Source: Molanna angustata (Eukaryota; Arthropoda; Insecta; Trichoptera; Molannidae). Taken from it: DNA of 64,000 bases. Of the stretch, positions 20,479 to 29,759 are shown piece by piece. The translations under genes and the position numbers were made by a program. Within the stretch, counting starts at the first letter, position 1, and each line of letters starts with the position of its first letter. The DNA lies in assembly GCA_963576475.1 (NCBI GenBank), contig OY754981.1, forward strand, positions 846,546-910,545, given 5' to 3'. The notes beneath the pieces are model-generated. The model was given only the letters and a program-made list of their open reading frames with translations. It was not told the origin of the DNA and searched no databases.

Positions 20479-20778
20479 AAGATAAGTAACTTCATACCTT
20501 GTACTAAAAAAATTTATACTTATAATATGATTAACTTTATATACGTATAGATTAAGTTGTATTTAAATAATTACATTACTGTGTATTAGAAAAGACTACT
20601 TTTCGTATAGAAATCCATTACATAACATGTACATAGCGGTTCAAAAGAAAACCCTATACAAATAACATAACAAATCAAATGCTTTAAAAAATTTTTTTTA
20701 TCTTTCACAGAACGCAATGTAAGGACTTTGAACTTCGAGGAGGGGTCGTGTTTCGTCTAAGCGACTGCCAGCGGGGTC
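20479..20778 (+). promoter_or_regulatory. Untranslated 3' part and polypurine tract of the Gypsy element
   Basis: AT-rich, no frame. GAGGAGGGG at about 20739-20747 and AGCGGGG at 20770-20776 are the two candidate polypurine tracts that would prime plus-strand synthesis. The second lies directly before the TC-TGTGG start of the LTR and fits the repeat boundary better. Confidence 0.55.
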
Positions 20779-21445
20779 TGTGGCGATTGCGCCAATTGCG
20801 CCGTGCAGTGCTTCGCTGCGCTGAGTACTTCGGCAGGCGCCATCTTGCCCTGCGCCGTATTCACAGCCCGTCTCCTATTTAAGGGGAAGCACAGCGCGCC
20901 CACATGATTCCGTCATCCAGACCTCGAAGCTAGGCATCACGCTGCCCGACCGCTCATCGCTGTTCAAATCGTCCGCGCTTCAAATTTACATTTATATTCA
21001 TTAAATAATAACTCGACATTTCTGTACCAAGTAATATTAGTAAACACCAATTGTAATCATCACCTTGATAAATAAAAGAGTAAGTTAAATTTCCTGTTAT
21101 ATCTTTCAATCTGTCAACCATTCCTACCTGAGTAATATTTGATAATAATATCTAATCTATTGTATACGGTATCGCAGTTGCTTGGTCGATCAATCTGTGG
21201 CTCAGCTGTCAGGACTATCCGAACAGACCGCCTCCAGGTTCGAACCAAGCGGTTGAGATATCATTTGGGTTGTATGTAGCTAAAGGCGGACAAACAGGTA
21301 ATACCTACACGTCCAACTGACCGACCTTACCACCTCAATTACGGGCGTGTATATCAGCTCACGCTGGTATGCAATCGCTTCTAACCAAGTGACCACTCGG
21401 GCACTTTGGCAAGCTCTACATACTACAAATACCAAAACCCCCAAA
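20779..21445 (+). repeat. 3' LTR of the Gypsy element
   Basis: 667 bases, gap-free match to the 5' LTR with about four substitutions. Followed by AGTC and then the CATCCCC continuation of repeat X. Confidence 0.92.
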
Positions 21446-21510
21446 AGTCCATCCCCTTCAAAAATCTGTTTCGTTTCTTCTGCCTAAATCGCACATTAAC
21501 AATAAATATA
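21446..21510 (+). repeat. Repeat family X, copy 1, right part
   Basis: AGTCCATCCCCTTC, TTTCTTCTG and AACAATAAATAT correspond in order to AGTCCACTTCCTT, TTTCTTCTG and AACAATAATATT on the - strand of X copy 2, showing that X continued across the Gypsy insertion point. Confidence 0.55.
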
Positions 21511-21544
21511 ATTGTATAATTATTACAAGATTATTACGCATCAA

Positions 21545-21720
21545 CCAGCTCACATTTGATTTCATGGTATTTACTTAACTGCTAGTGAAAACATAAAATA
21601 AACGAAAGAAATAAAACAAAGCAATCAATTATTACATTCTAATGTGGCTCCTGAAAAAGGTCCTGGACTTAGAGATATGTCCACGGATCTTACCCTCTCC
21701 AAATTATTGGCTTGGAAGTA
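21545..21720. repeat. Dispersed repeat R, copy 2
   Basis: Same ordered blocks as 9495-9620, with extra sequence in the middle. The following 21725-22370 is AT-rich DNA in which nothing was recognised. Confidence 0.6.
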
Positions 21721-22658
21721 TTGGAATAGTAACGTGTCGATGTACAGTAGTTCATTATGAATGTAAATGAAATAAAATGCACACAATAATACCTACCAAC
21801 TTGGACAATAAAACATGTCTGCATAAGGTAATTAAGTATTGACATAAACGAGAATTCTCACAAATTATAAATATTATATTTGGCTGCTACTTATATTTTT
21901 ATGGCACATTATAAAAATACCAACGTGATGTATGTAGGTACTAACCAGTTATTAAGGTGATATTAATATAAACTACTTAAACCAAGTCACAAAAAACCCG
22001 CTGAGAAACCATATAAGGGTTCATTAAGTGACCAAATATATATATTTCATTGAGCCCTTAACCATTCAGTAATTATTTAAATTTAGGCGAGAATAAGCTG
22101 TAAAATATACCTATGGATGGTTTCAGTTTAGAATGAAAATTCTGTTAAAAAGACTTAAAATATTGAACGTCGATAAGAAGTGAATACTTCATTAAAATAT
22201 AAGCAGATTTGGAAAAAAAAATGTTTATTTCCTGATTAATACAACCATGAGAAAACCCATAAATTAATGGTTTGAAATTATATACACATTGGGGGAAACG
22301 CCGTGATGGTATGAATTAATAAGTTTTTCCTTTTAATTTAAAAAATATTTATTTTGTACCTATTCTTTAATCCAACTGTCGATTTGTTCAAGAGAATTTA
22401 TTTCTCTTTAAACATGGACAAAGTTTCTAGTCAAGATCGGCGAGATTTTGTGAGGTCATGTTTACATTTTTCATGGTTTTTCAACTTTGAAGTCTAAAAC
22501 ACCAACGTAGAGGCTTCGCAGCATATTATACGTTATGACCCTTTGTCCCCTGTAAGGGATATAAAATATACATTCGAAAAATAAGTTTCGTACCTTTTTT
22601 TATTAGTTAGGCGATTTACACAATATTGTATGATTTGTGCCATAATTATATACATACA

Positions 22659-23035
22659 TTAATTTTTTGAGAGGTCAGCAACATTAAAAGATCTAGAGAT
22701 TTCACTAAATTCGCTGTAAAGATTACCAGAAGACTGGATTGGGCACGAAAATAGCAGATGATCCAACGTTTCTATGTCGGTATTGCATTCACATACATCA
22801 CTATCGATTATTTTTATTTTATTTAAGTGACTCGCAATTAGACAGTGACCAATTGTCATACGACAAATGTTTGAGATTTTTTTTTTAATTTAACATCGTT
22901 GTACCAAGGTCTTCTTGGAATGATATTGTTTTGAATAAATTTGTAAAATGATCCTTTGGTTTCAGACAGCCAATCAGAGTTCCATTGATTCCATATTGAG
23001 ATTGTTAAAGAGCGAATCAGATCAGAATTAGTATA
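22659..23035 (-). pseudogene. LINE C-terminal fragment with zinc knuckle, inside Helentron-like copy 3
   Basis: On the - strand the first part reads IWNQWNSDW and KGSFYKFIQ followed by RPWYND. After a frameshift in an A-run it reads RMTIGHCLIASHL and CECNTDIETLDHLLFSCP. The order W..EW, PW, R.GH, C.C...E...HLL..C is that of the region after RNase H in I/Jockey-type LINEs. Inserted into or captured by the Helentron-like element; non-functional. Confidence 0.65.
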
Positions 23036-23265
23036 ATTAATTCGTACCTTATCGCCTACTTAATTTAGTTTACAAAAGTGTGCAACTTATCACAAAAAAT
23101 GACAGTGTTGAATTTTGGCAACAATGAATTTGAAAATATGTCAATCGATGTTTTTTTAATGTGTCAAAATGTCTTCCAAAAACATACAATTTTCTAATGA
23201 TCATCTGAGTAAGTAAATATGTTTTTTTTTTATTGAAATTTATGTATGTATTTAAATTTTTTTGT

Positions 23266-23312
23266 GTACAATGGCGGGCTTATTGCCAAATGGCAATATC
23301 TTCCAACCAAAT
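23266..23312 (-). repeat. Solo 3' end of CR1-like LINE
   Basis: TGTACAATGGCGGGCTTATTGCCAAATGGCAATATCTTCCAACCA is the reverse complement of the 3' untranslated end at 56561-56610. Confidence 0.65.
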
Positions 23313-23724
23313 TTGGTGAAGAAAAGGATAGAATAAGGAGACAAATCTAAGTGCGATGTGTAAAGAAATGATTCCTCAGATTTCTTTTAAAAGCGGAAAT
23401 TCGAAATTGCGATGGGGTATGATTTCAAAGATGAGCTGCGTATACACCACATAGCATCTACGGGGACTCAATAGTTTGATCTCCTACTTAATCTCCAAAC
23501 ATACATACATACCATCATGCTGTTTTCATATTCTGGATGGGAAAAACAGACTGACCTTCATACTGTTCTATCCTGACATACATACTTATATGTTTTATAT
23601 AGAAAACAAAATAATTTAAAATGTTGATAAATTTGTGTTTAAGTGTTTATAGTTTGGTACGTATTCTTCAACTTTACATACTATCCCCATCGACGGTTTG
23701 ATCTCATGTGTTACATGCAACTAT

Positions 23725-23840
23725 GTAGTTAACATCCAAACTATCTGGATATTTTTTTAAAAATTATTGGATTAGTAGTAATGATGAAATATCGAATTAA
23801 AAAATAGGTACGCTGGTAGCAGGCGTCCCCTTAACTCGAT
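23725..23840 (-). repeat. Right arm of TTAA-family element Q
   Basis: ATCCAAACTA, TTAGTAGTAATGATG and AAAAATAGGTACGCTGGTAGCAGG...CCCCTTAA match the right arm of 2115-3097, including the terminal TTAA. It directly abuts Helentron-like copy 3. 23845-24205 holds nothing recognisable. Confidence 0.65.
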
Positions 23841-24212
23841 GCAGTAGGTAGGTATATAAAAAAATTGAAATCATAATTAAATTTAATGCGACTGCGGATA
23901 TTAATAAAGTCTATGATGTGGAAAACACACACGAAACAAGTTAAATAAAAAAAATATTAAATACAACTGTGTGAACTTTTCTTTGTGGACAACGGAACAT
24001 ATTTTTTACGATCCATTGATATTTGTATTAACATAACAAATAATAACCAGTAAATACAACTTCAGTAGGTATATTATATTTTGGGTTGGTTGGTAACGTA
24101 GGACCCTCGACTACCTACTGTAGCTAAGTGGCATGCTGCTTCTGTGACGACTACTATATTCGATTCTTAACTGAGGAGATGAAATCATATCTATACATAT
24201 AAAAATGGATGT

Positions 24213-24502
24213 TCATTCATTCATTCATTCATTCATACCATCACGGCATATCCCACAATGTGATGTAACCAGCGAAAGGTGTGCGGGTGTGCATTGCCTT
24301 ATAAAAGGGAGAACAACACATCTATGTATACCCACACACCAGTCTCGTTTCACCAAAAAAGGCACTACATTCAGAATGGGTGGTGAACCTCATTGCTGAA
24401 CTATGTGAGATGTTATTGTTGCCTGTTGTATTTTCGATTACCCGGCTCTTACGGGACACTCGAAAACAATGATTTAAAAGAATGGAAGCACTATTCTAAG
24501 AT
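24213..24502 (-). repeat. SINE-1 family, copy c
   Basis: Read on the - strand it runs from AATAGTGCTTCCATTC through the CGAAAATACAACAGGC and CCACCCATTCTGAATG blocks to CATACACCGCTGGTTAC-type sequence and GTGATGGTATGAATGAATG, ending in an ATGA microsatellite. The 5' tRNA-like head is missing. Confidence 0.8.
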
Positions 24503-24509
24503 GTAGGCA

Positions 24510-26030
24510 CATATATTTGTTTGTGTGTATGTATGTGCCCGATGAACTCCTAAACCGTCCATCTGATTGCGATGAAACTTTGAGGATTTGATCAGCGCAT
24601 ACCGAAAAGGTATTGCATTGTAATTTATTTTTTCATTTATTCGATATCTCACACATTTTTTTAAAAATATGTTTGGTATTGGAATGAAACTTTGCGGATT
24701 TTTTTAAGAATTTAAATTTATCTATTAATGTATTTATTTGATATGTCACACAAGAATTTACAAAAAAATATCTATTTGAAATTGTAATTTAATATTAAGG
24801 ATTTGTTCAGCGCATAACCTGATTTTACTAGTATGTCTAATAAAAGGAACGGAACGGACTGAAGAAGAATGAACTTGGGGATGTAAGAAAGTGTTTAAAT
24901 AATGAGCTGAAGTTGACACTTCATAATACCTTACCATAATTTATGAATATGTCCTGTCCAGCCTGTTTATTTACCGAACTAGTTCACGTGTTGCAATCAA
25001 ATGTTTTACTTATTGATCGGCAGAAAAGTTGAGTCAGTGTACTGGTATATTGTGCCTAGAATTAGCTCCCAAGTTAATTAACATAATATTCATAATATGT
25101 TAAATCAAAATTAATCTCTAAGATTGTCATTTCTTTGTACTACTGCAGATGATACGTTTTTCGAATTTAAAAAATCTCTAAATGCATTTTTGTGAATTTT
25201 ATATAAACAAACATGAATATCATCAATGAATACATTTTCTGGACCTGAGAATATTTGGACTATTTTGTAGATGAAATCATAGAAAAGAAATTGATTAGTG
25301 GTTATGGAATACTATTCATCTATAAGTTAATGTTTTTTTAAATACAATAATAAAGTCTATTTAAATTATAGTAGCATTGTACAGATAACACAAAAGATAA
25401 TTAAACTTTAGGTACACATACCAATTATGAAATAGTTTAATTATAAAATAACAATATTGAGATTTCAATTGATTGAGTACATTTTACATGCCTTAGCAAT
25501 AAAAGTAGGTATTTTACGATAGAAATGTTAGAAAGAGTATCTATGTATGTTGTACAAAGCTGAAGTAATGTATAGGTATGTATGTGTTCCTACTGAAATC
25601 TTTGGTTACGGTTAATAAACCTTTGTATGGGAATTACAGATATTATTACTCTACTAATCAAAATCAAGTACCATACAGTTCTCAATAAAAGATCGTCAAC
25701 CATTTATTTTATTTCAATTTTATTATTTACTTGTTTACTTCATCAATATTATGCGAACAACATTTTTTTTTCCGTTATATACCTGCAATGTCAAAATCTG
25801 GTAGAAGGCTACTAGGGACTGTTTGTCTCCTTACAAAGACTTCCAGATTATGTAATGACTTCCAGGCATCCTTCTTTCCTCTGGTTTTTAATGAAGGGCA
25901 AGTTGTACAAGTCTTTAGGAGTCGATCATTTCCATATGGTTTCTCAAATGACTTTTTCTTTGTCTCCCTCTTCTGCGAATATCTTTTTCTTATCGTAATG
26001 TTCTTTACTTTTTCACGTGGAGTTACCTGT
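24510..26030. other. Unassigned AT-rich DNA
   Basis: 24510-24830 contains two imperfect repeats of a GCGATGAAACTTTG(A/C)GGAT block and two of GCGCATA(A/C)C, resembling old DNA-transposon filler. Frames at 25627-26126 (62 and 131 codons) lack motifs. A short run near 25130-25200 could encode a LINE tail (EFKKSLNAFL) but is too weak to call. Confidence 0.45.
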
Positions 26031-26034
26031 CTGC

Positions 26035-26125
26035 AATTTCTGCAATTTTTAACCGTATTTTTAACACCAATTTCTCAACAAGCATCATGCAGGAAATGCA
26101 TAAATGTGAGTAAGATGAACTGTTG
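26035..26125 (+). repeat. Partial copy of MITE S inverted repeat
   Basis: GCAATTTTTAACCGTATTTTTAACACCAATTTCTCAAC and AGCATCATGCAG resemble 60418-60475, near the left end of MITE S, with about one change in five. Confidence 0.5.
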
Positions 26126-26225
26126 ACAGATAAAATCATAAAAAAAAGTTTCTGTGTTAGCAGATTAGTAATCCATTTTTATTTTCAAATGTTTGAATGT
26201 TAACTTTGTGGTTCATATTTAACAA

Positions 26226-26422
26226 ATTAAATTTAAAGATATAACTTTGTATTAACCACGTATTTTGGTTGAAACGATGCGACCGGTTTCGGAACTAACC
26301 GTTCCCTCATCAGGCTAACAAGTTGAAAGTTAGCCTGATGAGGGAACGGTTAGTTCCGAAACCGGTCGCATCGTTTCAACCAAAATACGTGGTTAATACA
26401 AAGTTATATCTTTAAATTTAAT
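26226..26422. repeat. Perfect 94-bp inverted repeat with 9-base loop
   Basis: Positions 26226-26319 are the exact reverse complement of 26329-26422, with AAGTTGAAA as the loop; no mismatch was found by direct comparison. It contains the hammerhead core on the + strand. Perfect identity of the arms means either a very recent origin or continued homogenisation. Confidence 0.95.
26322..26380 (+). ncRNA. Hammerhead ribozyme motif, type I architecture
   Basis: CTGATGA (26335-26341) is followed by helix II (GGAAC/GUUCC around GGUUA), GAAA (26358-26361) and a minimal self-complementary helix III (ACCGGT), giving the GUC cleavage triplet with the cut expected after 26367. Helix I forms from GTTGAAA (26322-26328) with TTTCAAC (26374-26380) and GC with GC next to the core, separated by an internal loop. 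All invariant core bases are present. Very short helix III is usual for hammerheads of Penelope-like elements and retrozymes. One extra G lies at the base of helix II. On the - strand the core is also present, but helix I cannot form. Confidence 0.75.
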
Positions 26423-26429
26423 CCATTTT

Positions 26430-26740
26430 TAAATTAACTAACAAAATAAAGAAAGTATTTTATTTCCCAATGTATCTCCCCTCCTTCTAATCTTAGTTTC
26501 ACCCACATATTTGGCAACATTGTAAAAATCACTGTATCTCCGCCCACACTGGCAACGTTGTAAATATTGAGGTAGTTTTTGACTGGTCTTGTCATAATAA
26601 AACGAACTTGTGGAATAATACTTTTTCTACATATTTTATTTGTTGATTTTATAAAAACAATTGAAAATTCTTACGCTCTGGAAAATTGAATATTAATAAC
26701 AATTAAATACTATAAATAATAACACTCAATTTTTATTACT
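26430..26740. other. Unassigned DNA
   Basis: CTGTATCTCC(G/C)CC-like blocks occur twice near 26470 and 26545 together with GGCAAC(A/G)TTGTAAA. No coding signal. Confidence 0.45.
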
Positions 26741-26925
26741 ACCATTATGCATTTCCTCAAAAGAATTAACAGATTAATGCGTAAATTATAAATTATTTAA
26801 AAGATATTATTCAAAGTAAAATGCAACAAACACATCGATCAAGGTATCAATTGGGAATAATTCACCCATCCAGATACTTAACATATCAAAGGATTAGGCT
26901 CTGAGGAGGTCTCTATACTACCTAT
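26741..26925 (+). repeat. Dispersed repeat T, copy 1
   Basis: CATTTCCTCAAAAGAATTA, AATGCAACAAAC, AATAATTCACCCATCCAGATACTTAACAT and GGAGGTC..TATACT recur reversed at 47560-47722. Both copies lie close to hairpins and to a TAATGGA(A/G)TTCTAC motif, so T may be part of a larger unknown element. Confidence 0.7.
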
Positions 26926-27074
26926 CAACCCTAATGATTCCTGATTATGAACGTTTACAAAATCTTTAACGATTCTACATTTTTATTATTATTTTTTTCG
27001 ATAAATCTTAAATTTCAAAATTACTGTTAAACGATTTTGGAATAATGTACTGTTAAACGATTTGGAATTTATTT

Positions 27075-27150
27075 TATTTTTCTCCCGACGACCGTTTCGG
27101 CTTATAAGGCCATAATCAACTATAATAAAATAAATTGTGGAATTATATAT
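27075..27150 (-). ncRNA. Degenerate hammerhead-like motif 2
   Basis: On the - strand TTGATTA stands in place of CUGAUGA, then helix II GGC/GCC with a CTTATAA loop, CGAAACGGTC with the GUC triplet, and a 13-bp distal helix I (AATTTATTTTATT with its complement). Two core bases are changed, so self-cleavage is unlikely. The helix I match is AT-rich and could be partly chance. Confidence 0.4.
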
Positions 27151-27199
27151 GTGTTCATATTAATCATTGTCATAATGGAATTCTACAAATTAGAAGCCG

Positions 27200-27940
27200 T
27201 CACAACCGAAAGATTGAAATGTGCGCATGGTGTATATATATTCTTATTTTTTCTTCAAATGATTTTTATAATATTACTAGAAATTAGAATAGCTACGTCT
27301 ATGTAATTTTTTTAATTTTCTCATGTGTTACTATATCGGGTCTGTTATGTTGAATTGATTGAATCGAATTTTTCTTATTTATTATATTGTTGGATTTTTA
27401 TTTTTATACGTTGACGATGGCCATTTTTTAACAATTAATATTAAAAAAAATATATTCAGGCAAAATTAACGGACGAAAGTTTATAATAATTCGCAAAACA
27501 ATCAATAAACGTCAAGTAAATGCTAACGATGTCACTCAGATACAGATCTGATTACCAAATTTATTTTTTTGGAAATGAAAGTTGGCGTGACACGAAATAA
27601 CAGAAAAAGGACGGCTGCTCTTCTGAATTTATTAAATTAAACAACAGTTTCTCAAACCGTTTTGTGTCTGAAGTTGTTGTGAAGATAGATATGCTACAAA
27701 CATCAAAGGGGACGGATTAACGAAATCTTCTATTCTTCTTGTGTTAGTTTCAGAAGTCTGTTTGTGGCATAGAGGGCTTCTGGGACGACGAACTCCAGCA
27801 ATCACAACATACGTTTGATGGAAAGTCAGCTTGGAGTCCACATCACAAGAGGGAACAAACTCTGCACAAACACCACAATGGCCTTCGAAAAGTACCTACC
27901 TATAAGAAGAAGATGAATACCAATTGTTATTTTTTTTATG
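27200..27940. other. Unassigned DNA
   Basis: TAATGGAATTCTACA near 27177 links to repeat P. A 69-codon frame at 27632-27841 (- strand) has no recognised motif. Confidence 0.45.
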
Positions 27941-27950
27941 AAAATATTTT

Positions 27951-28410
27951 AATATCTCAATAGAGACGAAGTTGGAATATTAAGGGAGGACTGGGAAATC
28001 AAAGCACCTACAGGGTTTACGATCTGCCATCGGCTGGATTACGCGATCACATTATGCGCTTGTGCAACGTTCACAAATTATCCATTTTTTTATAAAAAAA
28101 TGAATATGTCCTTGTTAAACATGTGCTTAGGTGAACGAAATCTGTTGTGGCAGGATTCGAAATCGCGACCACTGGATTACTAGCCCAGCGCGCTAACCGC
28201 TCTGCCACCGACCCATCTAAACTAAACCATTTTTATTGAGTTCCCTATCAATCCAATTTTTGAAAGTTCTATATAGCCCTGTAGGTTCCATGATTACCCG
28301 GTTCTCCTTTAGTATTCCAACTTCGTCTCTATTGAGATATTAAAAAAATTGTCACAAAAATATCATTGACTCCTTACAGGGAAAAAATCCAATGTTTGCG
28401 TATAATATGC
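27951..28410. mobile_element. Foldback MITE family FB, copy D, with nested SINE
   Basis: Left arm from AATATCTCAATAGAGACGAAG through CATCGGCTGG and GCGCTTGTGCAACGTT to 28080. Right arm 28225-28345 with CCCTGTAGGTTCC and CCAACTTCGTCTCTATTGAGATATT, then the outer part GGAAAAAATCCAATGTTTGCGTATA to 28410. SINE-2 copy b sits at the centre. Confidence 0.85.
28089..28218 (-). repeat. SINE-2 family, copy b, nested in a MITE
   Basis: tRNA-like head on the right (GGTCGGTGGCAGAGCGGTTAGC and a drifted box B, GATTTCGAATCC), body shortened compared with copy a, tail AACAAGGACATATTCATTTTT. Its insertion postdates the MITE. Confidence 0.8.
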
Positions 28411-28419
28411 AACTATGTT

Positions 28420-29085
28420 TAAAAAAATTATCATGTTTTATATATATATTTAATTTTTCAAAATAATTGGTTTATTCAGATTCTTAAGGAGCATTTTAAC
28501 TGCCCCTTAAGGATTAGGCAAAATAAAATACTGTACTTGTATTTTTATTAACAAATAAATAAATAAATAAAAAAAATCTTTGAGAATCGGTGATTTTCTT
28601 TATTATCATTAATATTAGGATATTGGGGAAACATTTTCGCAATGTTATATTTTTATTTCAGTTCGGAAGGTACCTCAGGAACCTCTTGATAACGACAAAG
28701 TTAGCTCATGCAACGAATATTTGACAGCTTTATGTCATGTTTACAGTTGCACGCTAAGTTTGCCCATTAATTTGTGTTTACGGTGTAGGTATGGTATAAT
28801 TTTGTAAATTTACTATATTTGGAATATGAAATTAAAAGTTCAGAATTAAATAACGTTCACCTATACCACATGCATATGTTTATTTTAGGGAATGTATATG
28901 TACAGAATATAAAACGAAAATAATTAAGTTTTAAACAGTTTTCATGACAGTTTTTGTCATACATAATCTGTTTTCCCGTGAAAATGATATAACATTATTT
29001 TATACCATAATGTGTACCTAGAGTCAACATTGATTTAACTTAAAAAGAAACTAAATATGTCACACATTTGAGTATAAGAAAGTGT
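28420..29085. other. Unassigned DNA
   Basis: AAGGAGC...GCCCCTTAAGG at 28487-28512 is a short inverted repeat followed by an AAAT tail. Nothing else recognised. Confidence 0.45.
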
Positions 29086-29088
29086 GCA

Positions 29089-29134
29089 CAATGTTGGTTT
29101 ATTGCAATAAAGCAATTTCTCCCAACCAAAGGAA
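29089..29134 (-). repeat. Solo 3' end of CR1-like LINE
   Basis: TGTGCACAATGTTGGTTTATTGCAATAAAGCAATTTCTCCCAACCA is a diverged reverse copy of the 56561-56610 end. Confidence 0.5.
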
Positions 29135-29420
29135 CATGAGGCCATAAATTGTGTTGTGTAGTAGGTAAGTACCTATAGTTTTTATTATTTTTTATACAAA
29201 AAATTTTCTACCATCAATTTCTACCAGTAAACCACACTATTAAGTCACTGTTGCAAGTTTAAATATTATACATAAAAAAAACAAATAATTATTTTCATAA
29301 ATATAAAATATAAAAAAATACAAAAAAAATTTTTTCTTTCTCTTCATAGCATATATTTGACACGTGAGTTCCAACTAATTAGTGTTGTCATGCCAGAGAA
29401 GCAATATTTGCGTGAGAATT

Positions 29421-29752
29421 TCATTCATTCACACCAACACGGCATTTACCACAAAGTGGGGTAACCAGCGACAATTGTGCGGGTGTGCATTACATTAAAA
29501 TAGAAACACCAATCTCGTCTCACCAAACAAGGCACTGCATTCAGAATGGATGGCGAAACTCATTGTTGAATAATGTGAGATGTTATTGTTGCCTGTTGTA
29601 TTTTCTATTAAAGAGTGGAAGCACTATTCTATGCCGGTGCTTCACAGCGAGCGTGAGAAATGAGTTTAAATAAATTTCTCCTCCGCTGGGATTGAACTCA
29701 GGACGCCCGTACAGAAGCCAAACGGCTTACCTACTATGCCACGGTGGTCCGC
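29421..29752 (-). repeat. SINE-1 family, copy d, full length with tRNA-like head
   Basis: On the - strand: tRNA-like head 29752-29678 starting GCGGACCACCGTGGCATAG (box A region) with GAGTTCAATCCC (box B), then the family body (GTGAAGCACCGGCATAGAATAGTGCTTCC, CAACAATAACATC, CATTCTGAATG, CACCCGCACAATTGTCGCTGG), ending GTGTTGGTGTGAATGAATG. This is the only copy in the window that shows both ends, about 330 bp, and it defines the family as tRNA-derived. Confidence 0.8.
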
Positions 29753-29759
29753 TATTATT

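Larger units (their letters stand above)
13678..21445 (+). mobile_element. Gypsy (Ty3) LTR retrotransposon, CsRn1/Kabuki-like
   Basis: A structurally complete 7.8-kb element: 5' LTR, primer-binding array, long leader, gag, pol (protease, reverse transcriptase, RNase H, integrase) and 3' LTR. AGTC at 13674-13677 and 21446-21449 is the probable 4-bp target-site duplication (AAGTC is possible if one A of the LTR end is assigned to it). The CHCC zinc motif in Gag, the tRNA-Trp-type primer site and the 4-bp duplication all fit the CsRn1 clade, which includes Kabuki of Bombyx. No env-like frame exists. Near-identical LTRs mean recent insertion, but pol is interrupted, so this copy is non-autonomous. 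Confidence 0.93.
22371..23723 (+). mobile_element. Helentron-like element, copy 3 (diverged, with internal replacement)
   Basis: Starts TCCAACTGTCGATTTGTTCA after A. Its first 170 bases follow copy 1, and its last 270 bases (from about 23455) do too, ending CCATCGACGG...GTTACATGCAACTA. Between about 22545 and 23455 the copy-1 interior and microsatellite are replaced by LINE-derived sequence (22659-23035 and 23266-23312). Longest of the three at 1353 bp. Confidence 0.7.

Noticed and set aside
20739..20778. 3' LTR starting at TGTTTCGTC just after GAGGAGGGGTCG
   Set aside because: The 5' LTR lacks this segment, and the flanks AGTC at both outer borders fit an LTR start at TGTGGCG; X copy 2 supports the same insertion point.
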